Below are positions 1-4,915 of a stretch of DNA of 5,678 nt, piece by piece (positions within the stretch are counted from its first letter, which is position 1; the number at the start of each line of letters is the position of its first letter). A program made the position numbers and the translations under genes. The notes below the pieces were generated by a model that was not told the DNA's origin, did not search any database, and saw only the letters and a program-made list of their open reading frames with translations. Source of the stretch: Nitrososphaerales archaeon (GTDB lineage: Archaea; Thermoproteota; Nitrososphaeria; Nitrososphaerales; Nitrososphaeraceae); NCBI GenBank assembly GCA_029237515.1, contig JARBAV010000413.1, forward strand, positions 1-5,678, in the 5' to 3' direction.

Positions 1-19
1 TACTTATGCCTACGTATTC

Positions 20-31
20 ACTTAAAAAATT
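20..31 (-). terminator. Possible T-run terminator after the small gene at 54-299
   Basis: On the minus strand a run of six T (plus positions 24-29 read as A) lies about 25 nt after the stop codon of the small gene. Archaeal transcription commonly ends at such T-runs without a strong hairpin. No hairpin is visible here, so the call rests on position and the T-run alone. Confidence 0.3.
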
Positions 32-53
32 ATTGAACTACATCAAGGAAAGA

Positions 54-299
54 TTACCTGGCCCAGGGATTTCTATTTTGTTGATGCAAGTACTTGGCTG
101 AGGTTTTCTTGTTCGAAGCTGACATGTCTTCGATTGCAAAGACGTATCTGACCCCACTTTCCCTAAGATCTGCACTTAACATTTCATTCATCCTCTTGAC
201 GTCTTGATGCACTTTTTCCTCCGTATGTTTGTGAGTCCGTGCAACAACATATTGGAACTGGTCGTTTAGATATCGATGGATCTCGTAGACTTTTATCAT
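54..299 (-). CDS. Uncharacterised small protein (81 aa)
   Basis: I do not recognise this protein. From the ATG at 299 it is 81 residues, with no signal peptide or membrane segment. It reads as a small soluble alpha/beta fold: a likely beta strand (residues 12-21, ending YVVART), a charged helix (about 26-48, with EEKV and DVKRMNEML), a second strand (about 50-57, VRYVFAIED), then a polar, probably flexible tail rich in Lys, Asn and Gln. There are no cysteines and no recognisable catalytic motif. An in-frame TTG at 320 would add seven residues, but it lies upstream of the transcription start expected from the TATA-like box at 333-344, so the ATG is preferred. No strong Shine-Dalgarno is present. 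The gene is transcribed alone, with about 140 nt to the end of the next gene. Being real is likely from promoter and composition; its function is unknown. Confidence 0.55.
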   Translation of the reverse strand: MIKVYEIHRYLNDQFQYVVARTHKHTEEKVHQDVKRMNEMLSADLRESGVRYVFAIEDMSASNKKTSAKYLHQQNRNPWAR

Positions 300-332
300 A
301 GTCTGAATTGTCCTATACAAATAAACGAAGGA

Positions 333-344
333 GGTATATTTTTT
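333..344 (-). promoter_or_regulatory. TATA-like box for the small gene at 54-299
   Basis: The minus strand reads AAAAAATATACC here. Archaeal TATA boxes sit about 26-27 nt before the transcription start, which would place the start near 312 and give a leader of about 13 nt before the ATG at 299. A related AT-rich box (minus strand GCAAAAAATATC) lies at about 402-413 but is too far from the gene. Confidence 0.4.
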
Positions 345-438
345 GGTTGATTATTATGGCTATTTGTGTCAATTTAAGTTATCGCAATAAGATAGTTTAG
401 ATATTTTTTGCCAACTCAATAGAATTTTCTCAGTGTTT

Positions 439-1185
439 TCAGGGTAGGCTGATAAAGGGGCCATACATTCGCAACCATTTTCGATCGTCCTCGTAGGTAG
501 GACGATTTAACTCGACTAGCCCCCAAAACCTCTTGGAATGGTTTAGCTCTACCAAGTGCAATAATTCGTGGACAATAATGTAGTCAATAACATGATTTGG
601 AAGTGCAGATAGCATTACGTTGAAATTCAAGTTCTTTTTTAAGGAACAACTCCCCCATCTGGATCTATGATATCTAATAGAGACGCGATTGAAATTTAAG
701 TTTAGTTTTGTGGAAAATACTCTTATTCGCTCATCAAGAATTCGAGATGTGTGTTGACGGTAGAATTCAATGATCGTCTTATTCTTTTTATTGTCATTCG
801 GACTATGAACTGTAATCCTTTTCAGACTTTCAGACAGAATTACATAACAGCGTTGGTCCTTAATGAGTTGAATGTCATATGGCGACCCTAAAAAGAGTAT
901 TTTTCCTCGTTGAATAAGCATAGGATCTAACCCTCTCGTAGTCCTCTCAAAATAAGTAACAGATTTGAGAATCCATTCTTTCTTTGATTCTATGAAAGTC
1001 ATCGCCTCAAAGGGACTTGTTACGTTTGGAACTATAGCATAAATCCCGTGGCGATTTGCCTTAAGAGAGATATGTTTTGCCCTGTTACTTTTGATTATCT
1101 CGATATTTGTACTATTTCCATTAGAAAGTTTAACTGAAGTAAATTGATTCGAATCCGTTCTTGTAGTCAAAAGAATATTCTCCAT
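439..1185 (-). CDS. YgjP/DUF45-type zinc metallopeptidase (M48-like)
   Basis: This 248-residue protein matches the YgjP-like metallopeptidase domain (DUF45, related to SprT and M48 gluzincins). Seen in the sequence: the family hallmark RWGSCS at 176-181, the zinc site HELLH at 206-210 (His206, His210, catalytic Glu207), and the third likely ligand His216 in LNHSKRFW. The N-terminal half (about 25-125) is the usual beta-rich part of the family, including the RAKHISLKA-like strand. Length is normal for the family and no signal peptide or membrane helix is seen, so it should be cytosolic. The ATG at 1185 lies 2 nt after the ureohydrolase stop codon, so the two genes are almost certainly one transcript and may be translationally coupled; no strong Shine-Dalgarno is present. 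Substrates of this family are poorly known; bacterial members often sit beside type I restriction genes, which is not the case here. The fold and zinc site are secure; the role is not. Confidence 0.9.
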   Translation of the reverse strand: MENILLTTRTDSNQFTSVKLSNGNSTNIEIIKSNRAKHISLKANRHGIYAIVPNVTSPFEAMTFIESKKEWILKSVTYFERTTRGLDPMLIQRGKILFLGSPYDIQLIKDQRCYVILSESLKRITVHSPNDNKKNKTIIEFYRQHTSRILDERIRVFSTKLNLNFNRVSIRYHRSRWGSCSLKKNLNFNVMLSALPNHVIDYIIVHELLHLVELNHSKRFWGLVELNRPTYEDDRKWLRMYGPFISLP

Positions 1186-1187
1186 TA

Positions 1188-2057
1188 TTAGCCCAAATAA
1201 CCTGATTTCATAGAAGCCACGGATTCTGAAAGCAATCTAGCCGCCAAAGAAGCCGTAATATCATTAATGTCATACCTAGGGCAAAGTTCGACGATGTCCA
1301 TACCTATTATCCCTGAACTCACCGCATGTTTGACCAGGCAGATTAGTTCGACACTTGTAAGCCCACATGGAGTAGGAACTGATACCCCTGGAGCAAATGC
1401 AGGATCAAGACAGTCAAGGTCGATTGACACATATTTTCTGGGTGTACTTCTTGCGCGGACTTTGTCGATTGTCTTGTTAATGCCTTCCTCTAAGATATCC
1501 AGCGGGGACACAACTTGAAAGCCGCTTCGCTGAATATTCTCGACCTCCTCTATTTCGGCGGCTCTAGTACCTATAAAGGTAACATTACTTTCGTCAAGTT
1601 TGCCAAGCGAGTCTGTTATCACCGATCCATAATAGTCTGCCTTAGAGGACACAAAATCAGGATGGGCATCAAAATATAATAAGCCAATCTTACCTAATGT
1701 TGCAGAAATCGCATCTATAGCAATTGTAGTAATCGAATGATCTCCTCCGATAATAACTGGAACTATTTTGTTTGTTACAAGTTTGCAGATTAATGAATAT
1801 AAATCATTTCTATTAGTAAAACCAATATCTAAAATTCTCTTATTAAGGTAATCGTTACGCATTGGGCATATTAGGATACTTTTACCGTCCCTTTTGAATA
1901 ATTCAGAATTTTCAAATGCTTTCCTCATTGCCCTAGGACCTTGATCAGTCCCTTTTCTGGGTGCTAGTGATTTACTCTCGTCTGCAACAAGTACCAAAGC
2001 GATCTCTGCATCACTCATGGATGTAACATTAGCCAGAGGAAACCTATCAGTATTCAA
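1188..2057 (-). CDS. Arginase/agmatinase-family ureohydrolase
   Basis: From the TTG at 2057 the protein is 289 residues, the usual family size. Ureohydrolases use two Mn (or Ni) ions to hydrolyse guanidino groups, releasing urea. All metal ligands are visible: His107 in GGDHS, Asp130/His132/Asp134 in DAHPD, and Asp213/Asp215 in SIDLDCLDPAFAPG. Glu257 in MDIVEL is the family's guanidinium-contacting acid. The His of the usual SHG/DHG motif is Tyr143 (YYGS), so agmatine or arginine should not be assumed as substrate; the speB symbol is withheld. Start choice: the frame is open to a TTG at 2159, but a perfect TTTATATA box (2085-2092) lies inside that extension and predicts a start of transcription about 4 nt before the TTG at 2057. 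The extra 34 residues also resemble nothing in the family. First gene of an operon with the metallopeptidase. Alternatives include agmatinase, guanidinobutyrase-like or guanidine/ureide hydrolase. Confidence 0.88.
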   Translation of the reverse strand: MNTDRFPLANVTSMSDAEIALVLVADESKSLAPRKGTDQGPRAMRKAFENSELFKRDGKSILICPMRNDYLNKRILDIGFTNRNDLYSLICKLVTNKIVPVIIGGDHSITTIAIDAISATLGKIGLLYFDAHPDFVSSKADYYGSVITDSLGKLDESNVTFIGTRAAEIEEVENIQRSGFQVVSPLDILEEGINKTIDKVRARSTPRKYVSIDLDCLDPAFAPGVSVPTPCGLTSVELICLVKHAVSSGIIGMDIVELCPRYDINDITASLAARLLSESVASMKSGYLG

Positions 2058-2084
2058 TATAACTTGACAGTTAAATTCGGTCGA

Positions 2085-2092
2085 TATATAAA
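2085..2092 (-). promoter_or_regulatory. TATA box of the ureohydrolase-metallopeptidase operon
   Basis: The minus strand reads TTTATATA, close to the archaeal consensus. Its centre is about 31 nt before the TTG at 2057, so transcription should begin about 4 nt before that codon, giving a near-leaderless mRNA. This box also decides against the longer reading from 2159. Confidence 0.6.
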
Positions 2093-2489
2093 CAGAGAGC
2101 AACGGCACCAACAAGATTGTTTTGGATGTTCTTCCTACTCTAGATGAATATGACCTCAAGTATTAGACCTATGGTCTTGCTAAGAGATTCAATTGCAATA
2201 CACGGCTCAACGAATGCAAATCGCATAATTAGGGATGTATGCTGACTTTAAAGCGCTTGAATTGGCATCCTAGGCAATGACCGTAACCGAAGATATAGTC
2301 AGAATCATATTTACAAGGCATGGCTATTATATAGCCAAAATGATTTCAGATCCGTGTATACACTAAGCCATTTATCCATCTCCAAGATTTCTTAAATGAA
2401 CAATCGACTCCTTGAAATGCTTCTGACGACCAATCCTATAGTTTGGGAAATAAATTGAAAGGTGGGATCAAATGATTACTAAACTCATT
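2093..2489. other. Gene-poor region between ureohydrolase promoter and zinc protein
   Basis: No convincing gene fills this stretch. It holds the upstream side of the ureohydrolase promoter and the region after the zinc-protein stop, where the minus strand is only moderately T-rich (2440-2489). Three very short frames read somewhat like protein but are too short to call: plus 2277-2366 (29 codons, ATG, with TTTAAA 27 nt upstream), minus 2229-2321 (30 codons, with CxxC near GHCLGC), and minus 2140-2226 (28 codons). The first two overlap on opposite strands in register, so at most one is likely real. No tRNA, T-run terminator or long repeat was seen. Confidence 0.5.
2321..2337. repeat. 17-bp palindrome TGGCTAT-tat-ATAGCCA
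   Basis: A perfect 7-bp inverted repeat with a 3-nt centre, lying in a gene-poor stretch. It could be an operator-like protein site or a small hairpin. It is about 230 nt upstream of the ureohydrolase TATA box, which is far for an archaeal operator. A 7-bp arm with a short loop is expected a few times by chance in a window this size, so significance is doubtful. Confidence 0.3.
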
Positions 2490-2738
2490 TTAAGCAGTTT
2501 TGCCTATGGGAACTTTTTTTGCTTTCTTTTTCTTGTTCAGGGAGGTTTCCTTCTTCACCTGCCTAAATTCCGCACACCCGCAGAACCCGTACTCTGTAGA
2601 AATATGATCTTCATAATCCAGCGTTACCATTAGACATTTACCATAATGCCAAAATCGTACATGCCCACAAACACACATATCATAGTCGAGCCCTTCGCTC
2701 TCCTTCTTTTTGGTCTGTTTATGCCGCGTCGAAGCCAA
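2490..2738 (-). CDS. Small Cys/His-rich, probably zinc-binding protein
   Basis: This 82-residue protein has a basic N-terminus (KQTKKKES), a central Cys/His cluster and a Lys-rich tail (69-75, KKKKAKK). The cluster reads Cys22-x-Cys24-Gly-His26, His31, Cys35, then His45 and Cys53-x-Cys55. Two CxC pairs about 30 residues apart, with histidines between, suggest one zinc site of zinc-ribbon or knuckle type. The basic ends would suit nucleic acid or ribosome contact, but this is inference. The TTG at 2738 is the first possible start in the frame after a stop at 2766-2768, and a good Shine-Dalgarno sits 3 nt before it. The gene stands alone, about 430 nt upstream of the ureohydrolase start and divergent from the amidohydrolase. 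I cannot name a family; no membrane segment or signal peptide is present. The cysteine spacing argues strongly for a real gene. Confidence 0.72.
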   Translation of the reverse strand: MASTRHKQTKKKESEGLDYDMCVCGHVRFWHYGKCLMVTLDYEDHISTEYGFCGCAEFRQVKKETSLNKKKKAKKVPIGKTA

Positions 2739-2741
2739 AAC

Positions 2742-2748
2742 ATCACCT
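2742..2748 (-). promoter_or_regulatory. Ribosome binding site fixing the TTG start at 2738
   Basis: The minus strand reads AGGTGAT, matching the 3' part of the full archaeal Shine-Dalgarno (complement of ATCACCT at the 16S 3' end), 3 nt before the TTG. This part of the motif normally lies closest to the start codon, so the spacing is right. Its presence implies a leadered mRNA, unlike the ureohydrolase and amidohydrolase genes. Confidence 0.6.
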
Positions 2749-3112
2749 GTATCATGTAAACAAGTTCATAAACATTGGCATCATTGTGCATGTCCAAAAG
2801 GAAACATAAACCCATCTTTGAGCAACAATTAGAAAGGAATCAAGATTGTCGTAGGAATATTTTAGAGTTGTTGGGACGGGTATTCTCGAATGTTATCCGG
2901 GAATGGTATTACTTAAATACGCAGATTTCTGGCGGCACACGACGGAAATTTGTTTGAAATGCTCCAACAACAGACGATGCAGAGCCTAATGAGCACATGT
3001 ATGATATCCGATTAAGTGATCTGCAACTGTCTACTATGAAAAGTAACCTCCGCTATTCAAATAGTAAGCCATGCCGCGCAGAGCAAGTTAGTTCGCACCT
3101 ATTGAGGGAACC
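2749..3112. other. Gene-poor region between zinc protein and amidohydrolase
   Basis: This divergent intergenic stretch must hold the promoter of the zinc protein; a weak TATA-like TGTTTATG on the minus strand lies near 2767-2774 but would start transcription within the Shine-Dalgarno. A plus-strand frame from ATG 2790 to 2957 (55 codons, basic start, then a Leu/Ile-rich stretch) has neither a Shine-Dalgarno nor a well-placed TATA box and uses CGG arginine codons that are uncommon in the neighbouring genes, so it is not called. A small CTATT-CA-AATAG hairpin lies near 3053-3064. No tRNA or other RNA gene was recognised. Confidence 0.5.
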
Positions 3113-3122
3113 TTTTTTAATA
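3113..3122 (+). promoter_or_regulatory. TATA-like box of the cyclic amidohydrolase gene
   Basis: The sequence TTTTTTAATA is centred about 27 nt before the TTG at 3145, the distance expected between an archaeal TATA box and the transcription start. Transcription would begin at the start codon itself, giving a leaderless mRNA, which fits the lack of a good Shine-Dalgarno. Confidence 0.5.
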
Positions 3123-3144
3123 GTTTTCATGTCTATCAGGTTAT

Positions 3145-4593
3145 TTGGAGAACGACTGCGATCTCTTAATCTATGGTGCTTTGGGAGTCGTAATACCCAA
3201 GGTAGGTGTGCTCCAACTGGATATCCTCATCGAAGATGGAAAAATCAAGGATCTCAGAAAGGATTCTACAAGCGTGATTGCATCCAATAGGATTGACGCT
3301 TCTGGTAGATATGTAATACCTGGGGTAATTGATCCACATTCTCATTATGGGGTCTTCACCCCTATCGAGAAAGCAGCAAAAACTGAATCAAAATCAGCTG
3401 CACTTGGTGGGATTACCTCTGTAATTCGAATGCTAAGATTAGATGGCAGCTACAAGAAATTGAATGACCAACTTCGTATGAGTGCTAAAAACCATTACAT
3501 TGACTACTCGATTCATGCGTCAATTCTAACCGATAAGCAGGTTGAAGATATTCCTTTTCTAATCAACGATATGAAGATAAGCTCATTCAAAGTATACATG
3601 AATCTAGGGAGTGGGTACAATCGCATTCTTATGGATCTAGATCCGGGTAGTTCAAAATTAAATGAATGCGAAGTAAATATGGATGACTACTTAATTGAGA
3701 ACATTTTGAAAAGTTGTTCGCGTGAAAACTCTACAGTAATTATACACGCTGAAGATCCAGCTATATGCGCTGAAAATACCTCAAGACAAAAGCTACTCAA
3801 TATATCTCTCCCAAGAGGTTCAAACCTCCAACAGTGGTCAGACAGTAGGCCACCACTTTCTGAATCAGCGAGTATTTCGAAAATATCAAATCTAGGAAGG
3901 AAATACAATTCTAAGTTATATTTCGCACATATTGGCTCTTCAGTCGCCCTTGATGCAATAATCACCGAGAAAGAGAGAGGCAATTTGGTCTCATATGTGG
4001 AAACATGCCCACATTATCTTACCCATACCGTTGACTTTGGTAGTATCAATGGAAAAGTTGTGCCTCCGCTTCGCTCAAAATCAGATCTGCAAAGCATGTG
4101 GTACGGACTAAGAAACGGAATAATCGATACTGTGGGGACCGATCATGTTGCAAACACGCTTTCGCTAAAACAAGGAAAAGGTGACATGTGGACTGCTCTT
4201 TCTGGATTTCCAGGTATGGGATCTATGCTGCCAGTGTTATTGAGCGAGGGTGTGAATAAAGATAGAATAACTCTTGAAAGACTTGTAGAGGTAACTTCCT
4301 ATAGTACTGCCAAAATATTTGATATGTTTCCTTCAAAAGGAACCATTGTCAATGGCTCGGACGCTGATCTTACCATTATAGATCTTGATATGCAAAAAAC
4401 TGTAACCCCGGATCTTTTGATGTCAAGTTCAGACTACACCATATATGACGGATGGAAACTGACTGGATGGCCTGTAACGACAATAGTAAGGGGCATGATT
4501 GTTATGAATGATGGTTTGGTAAATGAAAACGCTTTAGGCCACGGCAAATTAATTCCTAGGACATCTCTCGCTGGAAGGGGAAACATAAAATAG
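3145..4593 (+). CDS. Cyclic amidohydrolase (dihydropyrimidinase/hydantoinase/allantoinase group)
   Basis: A 482-residue protein of the binuclear-metal amidohydrolase superfamily, which opens cyclic amides or ureides such as hydantoins, dihydropyrimidines, allantoin or dihydroorotate. All ligands are visible: His65-x-His67 in GVIDPHSH, the lysine expected to be carboxylated (Lys149 in SSFKVYM), His201 in IIHAED, His262 in FAHIGSS and Asp333 in GTDH. Other family marks are ETCPHYL (286-292), VPPLRS (306-311), and the C-terminal beta-sandwich (GWKLTGWPVTTIVRG, 436-450). Length is normal. In true D-hydantoinases and dihydropyrimidinases a catalytic Tyr lies five residues after the carboxylated Lys; here it is Leu154, more like allantoinase, so the substrate is open. 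The TTG at 3145 is the only start available after the in-frame stop at 3121 and fits the usual N-terminus (NDCDLLI). Cytosolic; transcribed alone and convergent with rpiA. Confidence 0.9.
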   Translation: MENDCDLLIYGALGVVIPKVGVLQLDILIEDGKIKDLRKDSTSVIASNRIDASGRYVIPGVIDPHSHYGVFTPIEKAAKTESKSAALGGITSVIRMLRLDGSYKKLNDQLRMSAKNHYIDYSIHASILTDKQVEDIPFLINDMKISSFKVYMNLGSGYNRILMDLDPGSSKLNECEVNMDDYLIENILKSCSRENSTVIIHAEDPAICAENTSRQKLLNISLPRGSNLQQWSDSRPPLSESASISKISNLGRKYNSKLYFAHIGSSVALDAIITEKERGNLVSYVETCPHYLTHTVDFGSINGKVVPPLRSKSDLQSMWYGLRNGIIDTVGTDHVANTLSLKQGKGDMWTALSGFPGMGSMLPVLLSEGVNKDRITLERLVEVTSYSTAKIFDMFPSKGTIVNGSDADLTIIDLDMQKTVTPDLLMSSSDYTIYDGWKLTGWPVTTIVRGMIVMNDGLVNENALGHGKLIPRTSLAGRGNIK

Positions 4594-4635
4594 GCAAATT
4601 TATACAGCAACGTTTGCCTCGAAATACTATTCGAG
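4593..4635 (+). terminator. Two tandem hairpins directly after the amidohydrolase stop
   Basis: GGCAAA (4593-4598, starting on the last base of the stop codon) pairs with TTTGCC (4613-4618) around a 14-nt loop; CTCGAA (4618-4623) pairs with TTCGAG (4630-4635) around a 6-nt loop. The hairpins share base 4618. They are placed like a 3'-end structure, but no T-run follows, so they may stabilise or shape the mRNA end rather than terminate by themselves. Six-bp arms are common by chance; position is the main argument. Confidence 0.35.
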
Positions 4636-4915
4636 CTATGGTAGTTAGTAAATTCTTGATATTTAACATTTCTTTCAAACTGAGATATAGTTGTGAAGCA
4701 GAATTTCAAAGGAATAAAAATCTGCCAAGAATTTAAGATGATATTACGTTGCACATTCTTTAGTGCCCATAGTTTCATATTAGTGTGTTTCCAAATGATA
4801 TCACTAGTTTTGAGAGTTTCATAACCGCAATAGGGAGTAAAGTACAAATCACTACCATCTAGAGGAACAGATAAATCGTCTTGCTATAAATATGAAGTTT
4901 ACCATTCATTGAGGG
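4636..4915. other. Convergent intergenic region between amidohydrolase and rpiA
   Basis: This AT-rich stretch should contain the transcript ends of both flanking genes. On the plus strand the region around 4656-4680 is T-rich (ATTTAACATTTCTTTC). For rpiA, the only T5 run on the minus strand lies at 4716-4720, about 195 nt beyond its stop codon. Frames here (plus 4638-4736, 32 codons; a long minus frame running on into the amidohydrolase) have no promoter or ribosome binding site in place and look like chance. No RNA gene was recognised. Confidence 0.5.

Noticed and set aside
484..506. 8-bp inverted repeat ATCGTCCT/AGGACGAT with 7-nt loop
   Set aside because: It lies inside the metallopeptidase coding region, and about one such repeat is expected by chance in a window this size.
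1145..1156. GATTCGAATCC resembling a tRNA T-loop
   Set aside because: It is within the metallopeptidase gene, and no acceptor stem, D-arm or anticodon arm is found around it.
1267..1518. Plus-strand frame of 83 codons
   Set aside because: It lies wholly opposite the ureohydrolase, whose metal-site motifs prove the minus strand is coding.
2471..2632. Plus-strand hydrophobic 53-codon frame after a GGTGGG sequence
   Set aside because: It is antisense to the zinc protein; its Phe/Leu richness comes from the complement of the Lys-rich tail.
2630..2815. Minus-strand frame of 61 codons beginning near the zinc-protein start
   Set aside because: It overlaps the zinc-protein gene in another frame; the Shine-Dalgarno spacing and Cys pattern favour the other frame.
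2790..2957. Plus-strand 55-codon frame with a basic start
   Set aside because: No ribosome binding site, no well-placed TATA box, and codon use unlike the neighbours; it might still be real but is not supported.
2997..3290. Plus-strand frame running into the amidohydrolase
   Set aside because: It overlaps the amidohydrolase N-terminal region in another frame; the sequence has no domain character.
3687..3983. Minus-strand 98-codon frame
   Set aside because: Shadow of the amidohydrolase between its HAED and AHIGS motifs.
4434..4847. Minus-strand 137-codon frame at the amidohydrolase 3' end
   Set aside because: About 160 nt are antisense to the conserved C-terminal part of the amidohydrolase, the rest is AT-rich intergenic DNA, and the peptide shows no motif or promoter.
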